The notes below the pieces were generated by a model. That model was not told the origin of the DNA. It worked only from the letters and a program-made list of their open reading frames with translations, and made no database searches. Shown in pieces: positions 13,986-22,800 of a DNA stretch of 25,140 nt. How positions within the stretch are numbered: the stretch's first letter is position 1; every line of letters begins with the position of its first letter. Source of the DNA: Verrucomicrobiota bacterium (lineage in GTDB: Bacteria > Verrucomicrobiota > Verrucomicrobiia > Methylacidiphilales > Verrucolacustridaceae); contig RHAF01000009.1 of the NCBI GenBank assembly GCA_010028775.1, positions 1-25,140 of the forward strand, written 5' to 3'. The translations under genes and the position numbers were made by a program.

Positions 13986-15266
13986 ATGTCTTACGCCTCG
14001 GTAGAAACGGTTGCCGGAGTGCCGGTGGTGCTTCGACCGCGGGAGGAGGCTCCGGGCGTGGCAGCCGGGCTTTTTTATCCGGCTGGCTCGCGTTACGAGG
14101 GTACGCCCGAGCATGGTGCGGCCCACTTCGTCGAACATCTTCTTTTCAAGGGGACCAAAAAAAGATCCTGCAAGGAAATCAGCCGGGAGGTTGAGGGGCG
14201 TGGAGGAGATCTGAATGCATTTACGGGAGAGGAAACGCTCTGTTTGCATGGCCGGGTTCCGGCGGGGCATGGGTCGGAACTGGTCTCCCTGCTGGCGGAG
14301 ATGGCGCTGGATTCGACTTTTCCGAGTGAGGAAGTCGAGCGGGAGAGGGGAGTGATCACCGAGGAGATCCGGATGATGGACGATCAGCCGGCCATCGTGG
14401 CGGGGGAGGCCTTGAATGCACTGTTATGGCCCGGTCAAGCCTTGGGCCGGCCGATTGCCGGAACCATCGCCTCGGTGGGTGGGATTTCCCGCGGTGGCCT
14501 GATGGGTTACTGGAAAAGGAGGATCAGGGGAGTCCGGCCGGTTTTGGTGATTGCGGGAGGCATCTCCGCGCGTGAGGCCATGGCGACGGCCAAAAAAATT
14601 CTGGAGCGCTCGGGTCGTGCTCCAAGCCAGGATCCCGTGAAGGCCAAGCGGGTGGTCTCGCGAAATTTCCGTGTGGCGGTGGTCGACAAACCTGTGGCCC
14701 AACTGAACTTGGCCATGGGCATCTATGCGTTCGGTCGAAAAGATCCCCGAAGACACGCCCTGAGGATGCTGAGTGTGATTTTGGGGGAAGCGATGAGCTC
14801 CCGGCTTTTCCAAAGACTTAGGGAGGAGCGGGGGCTGGTCTACTCCGTCTCCAGCGGAACGCATCTACAGAGGGACGACGGGGTGTTTTATATTTCCGTC
14901 GGCTTGGATCCCGGAAACCTGGAAAAGGCGGTGGATCTGATTGCCGAGGAGTTGCGGCAGCTGTCCGCCAGGGGGCCGGGGCCGGCGGAGCTTAAACGGG
15001 CCAAGGATTACGCCACCGGGCAGTTTGCCTTGGGGTTGGAGGGAACCACCCAACAGATGTTTTGGCTGGGCGATGCCATGTTGACCCGTGGCCGGGTGGT
15101 GGAGCCGAAGGAGGCCATCGATAAGCTTGCCGGGGTGGACGTCGCCGCGGTTCAAAGGGTAGCCAGGGAAATTTTCCGACCGGGCCGTATCGGATTGGGA
15201 GCAACGGGGCCCGGACTGACCCCGGCGGGCATCGCCCGTTCGGCCGGATCCCTGGCCCGGCTATGA
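13986..15266 (+). CDS. M16-family zinc peptidase (PqqL/YmxG-type)
   Basis: The 426-residue protein has the inverted zinc motif HxxEH in HFVEHLLFKGT (H47, E50, H51), then GGDLNAFTGEET and the distal ERERGVITEE stretch (118-127) that supplies the third ligand region. The second M16 half follows with NLAMGIYAFGRKDPRRHAL, LGEAMSSRLFQRLREERGLVYSVSS split across the R/Y substrate loop, and a C-terminal helical region. This is the soluble two-domain layout of bacterial processing-type peptidases (YmxG/MPP-like). ATG 13986 is chosen; longer frames upstream run through the phosphoesterase. It ends in an ATGA overlap with the deaminase gene, pointing to one operon. Confidence 0.93.
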   Translation: MSYASVETVAGVPVVLRPREEAPGVAAGLFYPAGSRYEGTPEHGAAHFVEHLLFKGTKKRSCKEISREVEGRGGDLNAFTGEETLCLHGRVPAGHGSELVSLLAEMALDSTFPSEEVERERGVITEEIRMMDDQPAIVAGEALNALLWPGQALGRPIAGTIASVGGISRGGLMGYWKRRIRGVRPVLVIAGGISAREAMATAKKILERSGRAPSQDPVKAKRVVSRNFRVAVVDKPVAQLNLAMGIYAFGRKDPRRHALRMLSVILGEAMSSRLFQRLREERGLVYSVSSGTHLQRDDGVFYISVGLDPGNLEKAVDLIAEELRQLSARGPGPAELKRAKDYATGQFALGLEGTTQQMFWLGDAMLTRGRVVEPKEAIDKLAGVDVAAVQRVAREIFRPGRIGLGATGPGLTPAGIARSAGSLARL

Positions 15267-16282
15267 ACACGCTTGAGCAACTGGCTGCGGCTCTTCCCAA
15301 GGCGGAGTTACACCTCCACCTGGAGGGAACGCTGGAGCCGGAGATGGTCTTCGCCTTGGCCAAAAAACATGGGGCAAAGCTAAAGTTCCCTGATGCCGAG
15401 GCTTTGCGGCGAGCCTACCAGTTTAAGGATCTGCAGTCGTTCCTCGATCTTTACTATGAGGGGGCGGGAGTATTGCGGGATGTGGAGGATTTCCGTTCCC
15501 TGACTTCGGCCTATCTGGACAAGGCCCGGCGGGACGGGATCTGGCACGTGGAGCCTTTTTTTGATCCCCAGACCCACACGGCCCGCGGAATTTCCGTGAA
15601 GACCGTTGTGGACGGGATCGTTGGGGCGTTGCGGGATGCGGAAAAAAAGCATGGGATCACCTGGAGGCTGATTCCCTGTTTTCTCCGGCACCTGAGTGAG
15701 GAGGATGCGTTGAAGACTTGGGAGGAATTGAAGCCGTTCCGGAATCTCTTCACCGCGGTGGGGTTGGACTCGTCCGAAAAGGGCAACCCACCCTCCAAGT
15801 TTGCCCGGGTGTTTGCCAAGGTGCGGGAAGCGGGGTTGAAGGTGGTGGCCCATGCGGGGGAAGAGGGACCGCCAGCCTACATCCGCGAGGCATTGGATCT
15901 GCTCCAAGCCGTGCGGATCGACCACGGGGTGCGGTGCACGGAGGATCCGGCTTTGGTGAAGGAACTGGCCAAAAAAAGAATCCCGCTCACCACCTGCCCG
16001 CTTTCAAATGTGCGTCTCTGCGTTTACAAAAAACTAGAGGAACACCCCCTGAAAAAGCTTTTGGATGCCGGAGTGAGCGTGACGGCGAATGCCGATGATC
16101 CGCCTTATTTCGGTGGTTATTTGCTGAAAAACTGGACCGACTGCATCCGGGCTTTGTCTTTGGAAGCAAAGCATGTTGTGCAGCTGGCGAAAAACTCCTT
16201 TGAAGGAAGTTTTCTCTCCGAGCCTGAAAAGAGAAAATGGATCGGGGAGGTGGAAAAGTTTGCCGCAAAGTCGGGGGCCTAG
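15263..16282 (+). CDS. Adenine deaminase of the adenosine-deaminase superfamily
   Basis: A 339-residue TIM-barrel deaminase. Metal ligands are visible in ELHLHLEG (H17, H19), HAGEEGPP (around residue 197), DHGVRC and the aspartate pair in NADDPPYFGGY (around residue 275-285). True adenosine deaminases end this last motif differently. DDPPYFGGY, FFDPQTHTARGI, FLRHLSEEDA and GLDSSEKGNPPSKFARVF, the last read in two parts, match the adenine deaminase subgroup (Aah1/PA0148-like, EC 3.5.4.2). I therefore prefer adenine to hypoxanthine as the reaction for purine salvage. The ATG overlaps the M16 stop by 4 nt, and pabB begins 6 nt after its own stop. Confidence 0.9.
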   Translation: MNTLEQLAAALPKAELHLHLEGTLEPEMVFALAKKHGAKLKFPDAEALRRAYQFKDLQSFLDLYYEGAGVLRDVEDFRSLTSAYLDKARRDGIWHVEPFFDPQTHTARGISVKTVVDGIVGALRDAEKKHGITWRLIPCFLRHLSEEDALKTWEELKPFRNLFTAVGLDSSEKGNPPSKFARVFAKVREAGLKVVAHAGEEGPPAYIREALDLLQAVRIDHGVRCTEDPALVKELAKKRIPLTTCPLSNVRLCVYKKLEEHPLKKLLDAGVSVTANADDPPYFGGYLLKNWTDCIRALSLEAKHVVQLAKNSFEGSFLSEPEKRKWIGEVEKFAAKSGA

Positions 16283-16288
16283 AATTCC

Positions 16289-17446
16289 ATGAATTTTCGG
16301 GAACCGGTCGCGGCGGTGGTCCGGGGGGACTATGGTGGCGGAGTTGTGTATCTTGGTCGCCAACCGGAGTTGGTCCTTTCCGGGGCAGCAGGGGAGGTTC
16401 ACCGACTGGAGCATGAGGTCCGCAAAAGGCTCCGTAAAAAAGGCGGCTGGGATGAGCCGCATCCCCCGGGGGCGGCCATCGGGGGATTCGATTTTGAGGG
16501 AAATTGGCATTTTTCTTTCTTTGCCGATCTGGAGGTCCAGCCGGTCACCGCCCTTTGGCCCGAGGGTGGCGCGGCCACGTATTATTCCCAGGGGGAGGCG
16601 GACTGGACGTGTGACATGGGCCGGGCGGATTACGCTGCCCGGGTTCGGGCCGCCCAGGAGGAGATCGGCAATGGGGAGATTTATCAGGTCAACCTGGCTC
16701 GTTTTTTGCGCCGACGGGTGGAGGGGCTGGATGCCTGGGAATTTTTCCGTTGGCTCTGGAGGACCGGTCAGGCTCCGCGGAGTTTTTTTTACCGAATGGA
16801 CAACAAAGTGTTGGCGGGGGCCTCGATGGAACTTTTTTTGGGAATCGAGGGCGATCGGGTGATCACCCAACCAATCAAAGGAACCCGGGCTAGGGTCAAG
16901 GGCCGGGAAGGGGACGAGCGGGCGGCGTTGGAGTTGGGCACCGATCCAAAGGAAGTCGCGGAACTGGTGATGATCACCGATCTCTTGCGGAACGACCTCG
17001 GGGCGATCTGTCGGTACGGCTCGGTGGAAGTGCGGGATCTCGTGCGCAGCCGAAGTTATTCTCATGTGCATCATCTGTATTCCTCCGTGGAAGGACGATT
17101 GCGTTCGGGACTGGGAATGGTCGGAGCGGTTCGGGAGTGTTTGCCGGGCGGTTCGGTGACAGGGGCGCCCAAGCGGAGGGCGGTGCAAATTTTGAAAAAA
17201 CTCGAGGCGGAGCCGCGCGGTTTTTACACCGGGGCGGTCGGATATTTCGGCTACGACCGCTCCGCCCGGTTTGCGATGGGAATTCGGATGGCCGAAATCG
17301 AAGGAGATTGGGTGCGATGTGGGGTCGGGAGCGGCATCACCGCGGGATCGGATCCCGAGGCGGAGTATGAGGAGACGAAAGCCAAAGCTCGGGTGATGGT
17401 GGAAGCGATGGCGGGTTATCTGGGCTCGAGGAAAACACGGGTATGA
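16289..17446 (+). CDS. pabB: Aminodeoxychorismate synthase component I
   Basis: Makes 4-amino-4-deoxychorismate from chorismate with ammonia from a glutamine amidotransferase (PabA), towards p-aminobenzoate and folate. The 385-residue protein has the chorismate-binding core: GEIYQVNLARF, SMELFLGIEG, the PIKGT motif (about residue 195), whose lysine marks PabB rather than TrpE (PIAGT), ELVMITDLLRNDLG, GGSVTGAPK (about residue 287) and FYTGAVGYFGY. The N-terminal part is short compared with E. coli PabB, as in many compact PabB proteins. No PabA is seen in the window. Its last codons overlap the pabC start (ATGA). Confidence 0.93.
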   Translation: MNFREPVAAVVRGDYGGGVVYLGRQPELVLSGAAGEVHRLEHEVRKRLRKKGGWDEPHPPGAAIGGFDFEGNWHFSFFADLEVQPVTALWPEGGAATYYSQGEADWTCDMGRADYAARVRAAQEEIGNGEIYQVNLARFLRRRVEGLDAWEFFRWLWRTGQAPRSFFYRMDNKVLAGASMELFLGIEGDRVITQPIKGTRARVKGREGDERAALELGTDPKEVAELVMITDLLRNDLGAICRYGSVEVRDLVRSRSYSHVHHLYSSVEGRLRSGLGMVGAVRECLPGGSVTGAPKRRAVQILKKLEAEPRGFYTGAVGYFGYDRSARFAMGIRMAEIEGDWVRCGVGSGITAGSDPEAEYEETKAKARVMVEAMAGYLGSRKTRV

Positions 17447-18092
17447 GCGGGGTGGCTCAAGTTCCGGTCTCGGACTCAGGTTTCCGTCATGGATGGGGTG
17501 TGTTTGAAACCGTGCTTGTAAAGAATGGTCGGGCACGATGGCGGGATTGGCATATGGAATCGATTCGGGAATCGGCGCAGGCCCTGGGTCTCAAGGTGGA
17601 GGAGGATGCATTGAAAAATGTGCCCTCGGGATTCGGGCTTTGGCGTTGGTTTGTGAGCGAGACGGGAACCAGGAGTTGGTGGAGTGAGGGGGTTGAACTG
17701 CCGCCAGCCCAATACAAACTGGATTGGGCCACCACCGGGGTCTGGTCAACTTCCTGGGAGGCGCGGTACAAGACCCTCAGCTATCTCAACCGGATCCAAG
17801 CGAGAAAAGAGTCGGAAGGGAGCGATGCCGAGGTGGTCATGCTCAATGAAAAAGGGGAGCTGGCTTCGGCCTCGATGGCCAATCTTTTTTGGCTGAGGAA
17901 CGGCGTCCTCCGCACGCCGATGCGGAGCTGGATGGGGCGGAGGAAATCTTTCTGACCAATGCGCGGATTGGAATCAAACCTGCGCTCTCCTGGCAGGGCA
18001 AGAAGATGGGTGAAGCGGAAGTGGCGAGGAGCTTGGCCGAGGCTTTTTGGGCCGATTCGGTCAGGATTGAGGCGGAGCGTCTGGTGGCGTAG
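17443..18092 (+). pseudogene. pabC: Aminodeoxychorismate lyase, broken by an out-of-frame internal deletion
   Basis: This class IV PLP aminotransferase-fold enzyme would release p-aminobenzoate from aminodeoxychorismate. The first frame gives VPVSDSGFRHGWGVFETVLV, the PLP lysine in RYKTLSYLNR, and the cofactor region GELASASMANLFWLRNGVLRTP, then turns into an unrelated 11-residue tail ending at the TGA at 17953-17955. The proper C-terminus (LDGAEEIFLTNARIGIKPALSWQG) continues in another frame to the TAG at 18090-18092. Comparison with E. coli PabC shows roughly 35-40 residues missing between these parts, including the Gly-Ile-x-Arg motif. The lost length must be 3n+1 bases. A simple frameshift cannot repair this. 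It may be a true pseudogene or an assembly deletion. Confidence 0.8.
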
Positions 18093-18104
18093 CCTGCAGG
18101 CTCC

Positions 18105-19808
18105 ATGCGTTGGACCCAATCCCTTCTCTCCACCCTGCGGGATGCCCCGGCCGAGGCGGAAATTGCCAGCCATCAGCTTCTGCTGCGCGCTGGCTTGGCC
18201 CGCAAGCTGACCAGCGGGCTCTACACCTTTTTGCCGTTGGGTCTCCGGGCCCTGCGCAAAGTGGAGAGGATCGTGCGGGAGGAGATGGACCGGGCCGGGG
18301 CGCTGGAGATTCTGATGCCGGCCCTGCAGCCGCCAGATTTGTGGGAAAAAAGCGGGCGTATCCAGGCGGCGGCCGATGTTCTCTTCCATGTGAAGGATCA
18401 TCAGGAGCGGCGCTGGATTCTCGGACCGACCCACGAGGAGGTGGTGACTTCACTGGTGGCGGGGGAAGTGCAGAGCTATCGGCAGTTGCCGCGGACGCTT
18501 TATCAAATCCAGACCAAGTACCGGGATGAGATCCGCCCGCGATTCGGCCTGATGCGTGCCAAAGAGTTTCTGATGAAGGATGCCTACAGTTTCGATGCGG
18601 ACGAGGCGGGGGCAAAGAAGAGCTATGAGGCGATGGTGGGGGCGTACCGAAAAATTTTTGCCCGTGTCGGTCTGAAGGCACTGCAAACCGAGGCCGACAC
18701 CGGGGTGATGGGCGGGTCGAGTTCGCATGAGTTCAGCGTGCCGGCGGAGATCGGGGAGGGTGAGATCGTGACGGAGGAAGGCGGAAGCTATGCGGCCGCG
18801 ATTGAAAAAGCGGAAGGCAAGCCATCGGAGCGAAATGGAGTGGCCGGCAAGATGGAAAAGTTCCCAACTCCGGGAATCCGGACGATCGTGGATTTGGAGA
18901 AGAAGCACGGGGTGGCGGCTCAGGATCAGGTCAAGACGCTGGTGTTCACCAACGGCAAGGAGACGGCGCTGCTCTTGGTTCGTGGGGACGACGAGGCACA
19001 AGAGGCCAAGGTGACGAGAGCTTTGGGTGCGGGATTCCGGGTGGCGGTCGATGCCGAGATCAGGGAGGCGCTGGGAGCGTCGCCGGGAAGTTTAGGTGCG
19101 GTAGCCTCGACCTTGGCGGGCAAGAAGGTAACGGTGGTGGCTGATTTGGTGTTGAAGGGTCAGGCGGGAATGATCACCGGGGCGAATGAGAATGGCTTTC
19201 ATTTCAAGGGAGTTGAAGTCGAGAAGGACTTGCGGATCGACAAGTGGGCGGATGTGCGGACGGTGCGGGAGGGAGATTTCTCGGTGTCGGGCAAAAAACT
19301 GAGCGTGAGCCGGGGGATCGAGGTGGGGCATGCCTTTTTGCTCGGGACGAAATACAGCGTGGCGCTGGGCGCGAAGTTTTTGGATCCTCACGGAAAAGAG
19401 CAACCGGCGGTGATGGGTTGTTATGGGATTGGGGTGACGCGCACGCTACAGGCGGTGATCGAGGTGCATCATGACAAGGACGGGATCCAGTGGCCGGCTT
19501 CTGTGGCGCCCTACACCGTGATGCTGGTGACCTTGGATCTGGCGGATCCTGCAGTGAAAGCTGCGACGGACCAGGTTGTGGCCTCTCTGGACAAGGCGGG
19601 GGTGGACTATTTCTGGGACGACCGGGACGAACGGCCGGGTGTGAAGTTCAAGGATGCGGATCTGCTGGGATTCCCCTGGAGGGTGACGATCGGGGCGAAG
19701 TCGGTCGCCAAAGGAGGGGTGGAAATTAGGTGTCGCAAGACCGGAGCGATGGAGATGGTTTCCCCAGCGGAGGTGGGCAGTTGGGTGCGGAACAAGCTGA
19801 CAAGCTAA
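18105..19808 (+). CDS. proS: Proline--tRNA ligase, bacterial type with editing domain
   Basis: Charges tRNA-Pro in the cytoplasm. The 567-residue protein is close to the E. coli enzyme (572). It has the class II start (QLLLRAGLARKLTSGLYTFLPLG), motif 1 around EILMPALQPPDLW, motif 2 in RYRDEIRPRFGLMRAKEFLMKDAYSFD (read here as KYRDEIRPRF plus LMRAKEFLMKD), and motif 3 in GCYGIGVTRTLQAVIE (about residue 438). A YbaK-like insertion domain that hydrolyses Ala-tRNA-Pro occupies roughly residues 230-385 (DQVKTLVF, GANENGFHFKGVEV). A C-terminal anticodon-binding domain ends with CRKTG. The start is 12 nt after the pabC remnant stop. Confidence 0.97.
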   Translation: MRWTQSLLSTLRDAPAEAEIASHQLLLRAGLARKLTSGLYTFLPLGLRALRKVERIVREEMDRAGALEILMPALQPPDLWEKSGRIQAAADVLFHVKDHQERRWILGPTHEEVVTSLVAGEVQSYRQLPRTLYQIQTKYRDEIRPRFGLMRAKEFLMKDAYSFDADEAGAKKSYEAMVGAYRKIFARVGLKALQTEADTGVMGGSSSHEFSVPAEIGEGEIVTEEGGSYAAAIEKAEGKPSERNGVAGKMEKFPTPGIRTIVDLEKKHGVAAQDQVKTLVFTNGKETALLLVRGDDEAQEAKVTRALGAGFRVAVDAEIREALGASPGSLGAVASTLAGKKVTVVADLVLKGQAGMITGANENGFHFKGVEVEKDLRIDKWADVRTVREGDFSVSGKKLSVSRGIEVGHAFLLGTKYSVALGAKFLDPHGKEQPAVMGCYGIGVTRTLQAVIEVHHDKDGIQWPASVAPYTVMLVTLDLADPAVKAATDQVVASLDKAGVDYFWDDRDERPGVKFKDADLLGFPWRVTIGAKSVAKGGVEIRCRKTGAMEMVSPAEVGSWVRNKLTS

Positions 19809-19898
19809 TCCTCTCGATTCACTGGAAAGACTGGCTTGCATGAAGCTGTTAATGCCCAGCATGCGGGTGTTTGCTTGTGCGCGGCTTTGGGTAGGTCG

Positions 19899-22800
19899 AT
19901 GATTTTGAGGATGATTCGCTGGATTAGTTGCTGGCTTAGTTTGATGGTTTTCACCCACTCACTTTTGGCGGAAAATCAGGTCCGGAATGCGGAAGCCTTG
20001 TATTTGGAGGCCCGAAGGCTTGCGCTAGGGGAGGGTTGCGAGATCGATATCATGCGGGCGAGGGAACTTTATCAAAAGGCCGCCGATTCGGGTGATCCCC
20101 GGGCCTTGGCATGGAAGGCGCGAAACATTTTTTTGGGAGTTCACGGCTTTTCCAAGGATGAGGCGGAGGCGCGCAGAATATTTCAAGCGATAGAGCCACG
20201 GCTGCGGGAGATGGGCTTAAAAAACGAAGAGGATGCTTGGGGCAGCCTGTGCCGAACCATGGCCACGATCGATCCGAAAATCCGGGGGCAGGAAGCCTTC
20301 GAAATGGCCAAGAGAAATGCCACCGCTGGAAAACCGAACGATCTGGCCACGCTGGGTCGATTTTATCGTGAAGGTATCGGAGTGGAGCGGGATTTAAAAA
20401 CCGCCGTCAGCTTTTACCTGCAGGCTGCAGAGCAAGGAGACAAGATGGCGCCAGCGAAATTGGGCTACTGTCATGCCTGCGGGGTTGGGGTAGAGAAAGA
20501 TTCTGCCAAGGCCTTGGACTGGTACCGCAAGGGTGCGGAAATGGGGGAGGGCGATGCCATCGGTGGCGTGGGTTGGTGTTATGAAAAAGGAAACGGGGTG
20601 ACCAAGGATGAGAAGGAGGCGGTGAAGTGGTATACGAAAGCAGCAGAAAAAGGAAATAGTTGGGCGCTATATAAACTAGGCAATTGCTTTGCCAACGGCA
20701 TCGGGGTGGCCAAGGATCCTGTCAGGGCGGTCGATTTCTACCGCAAGGGTGCGGAGATGGGGGATAGCGATGCCATCGGTGGCTTGGGCTACTGTTATGA
20801 AAAAGGATATGGGGTAACCAAGGATGAGAAGGAAGCGGTGAAGTGTTACGTGAAAGCGGCGGAAAAGGGCAGTGGTTGGGTGCAAAACAAGTTGGGCTAC
20901 TGTTACGCTCACGGCATCGGGGTGGAGAGGGATTACGGTAGGGCGTTGGATTGGTATCATCAGGGGTCGGAAAACGAAAATGCGGACGCGATGGGCAACA
21001 TGGGTTGGTGTTACGAAAAAGGAAACGGGGTCCCCAAGGATGAGAAGGAGGCGGTGAAGTGGTACAAGAGGGCAGCGGAAAAGGGGTCCGGATGGGCCAT
21101 GGGAAAATTGGCGTGCATGCAGGAAGAGGGTCGGGGTACGGATAAAAACCCATCAGAGGCTTTTCAGTGGTGGAATCGGCAGGCGGAGGCGGGGGATTTC
21201 TGGGCACCGGAAAACGTGGCCCGGTGTCACGCCAACGGCATCGGCACACCGAAGAATCCGGAAGAGGCGGTCAAGTGGTACGGTAAGGTTCGAGCGAAGT
21301 TGGAAGAGGAGACGAGAAAGAACGAGGCATGGGCGTGGGATAATCTTGGAAGGTTTTATTTTAACGGCTTGGGGGTGCAGAAAGATTACGCGAAAGCGCT
21401 GGAGTGTTATCACAAGGCCGCAGATCTGAAGTCGGGCTGGGCGATGGAGCAGATTGGGTGGTGTTATGATGAAGGCAAGGGGGTGGCCAAGGATGAGAAA
21501 GAGGCCCTGCGCTGGTACCTGCAGGCAGCGGACAACGGACAGGCGTGGTCCATGGCGCAGTGTGCGATCAATTATGAGAATGGAAGGGGTACAGAAAAAG
21601 ATCCCACAAAATCCTTTGAGTTTTATGTAAAAGCTGCTCAAGCGGGGAACGTATGGGCCCAAAACGCATTGGGAAACTGCTATTTTAACGGTTTTGGCGT
21701 CGGGCGCGACCCCGCCAAGGCCTTTGAGTGGTACGGCAAAGCCGCAGTCCAAGGAAACAGGGGTGCTTTGGAAAATTTGGCTCGTTGCTATTCCCAAGGG
21801 ATGGGAGTGGAAAAAGACGATTCCAAAGCGCTGGACTACCTTCAGCAGGCGGGCGAAAGAGGCAGCGCTTGGGCCCAGGCTGAGACGGGTCGTTATTTCA
21901 CAGAGGGAATCGGAACGAAAAAAGACAAGAAAATTGCCCTTGATTGGTTCCGGAAGTCGGCAGATCAAGGCAATGCCTTTGCCCAAAGTTGGGTGGGCTA
22001 TGCCGCGGAAAATGGATGGGAGCAGATCCCGGATGTGGAGGATGCCATGCAGTGGTACCGTAAGTCGGCCGAAGGGGGGCACGCATGGTCCTGGGCTGCT
22101 TTGGGAGCTTGTTTACTGAAGAAGGGGACATTCTATGATCCTTTGGAGGCCGTCCGGTGTTTCCGAAAAGCGAATTGGGCAGGGGATGCCTGGGGTACGC
22201 GGTTATTGGCCGACGCATACGCAAAGGGCAGGGGAGTCACTCGTGACCCTGATCTGGCGGCCTCGCTGTATGAGAGAGTGGTCAACACCTCGGAAGGGCC
22301 CAAAGCCCGCGAGGCTCTTGTCGACCTGCATTGGGGCGGAAAGGATCACTGGAAGAACGCCAATCTGGAAAGCGGAATGGATCATTGGCTTGTTTTGAAT
22401 TCCAACCCATCCGTTCGAGTTCGGGAGATCTATGCCACAGTGAAACGATTGCTGGAGGAGGGGAAACCGGGCTCTGTGGCCGAGGTGCTGGATTTGTTTG
22501 AACAGAAACAGAAGCAGGCGGCCCAACCTTTTCCGGCGAATCTACGGGTTTTCCGCGCCGGTTGCCGATTGATGGCGGATCGCCACGTGCCGGAAGCTTG
22601 GGCCTCCGCAATCCCTACATGGTTTGAGCCATGGGACAAGAGACTCCGTCCTTACCTGAAAGAGAAAAATGGAGGAAACGCCGCATTCAGCACCGGGACT
22701 CTGGAAATTCACCAGACAAGCGCTGCACAAAACTACTCTCCGGTGATGTGGTTGGTGGAGGCCTGGCAGAATCATGTGCAGTGGCTTTTTGGCCTTTGGG

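Noticed and set aside
16034..17536. Open frame of 500 codons on the minus strand opposite adenine deaminase and pabB
   Set aside because: It lies antisense to two well-supported genes, has a Pro/His/Arg-rich composition typical of a shadow of G+C-rich coding DNA, and shows no recognisable motif.
17953..17955. Programmed frameshift as an explanation for pabC
   Set aside because: A change of frame alone would still leave about 35-40 conserved residues missing, so a deletion is required.
21153..22082. Open frame of 309 codons antisense to the Sel1 repeats
   Set aside because: Its length follows from repeated codon patterns of the Sel1 array; it carries no independent signal.
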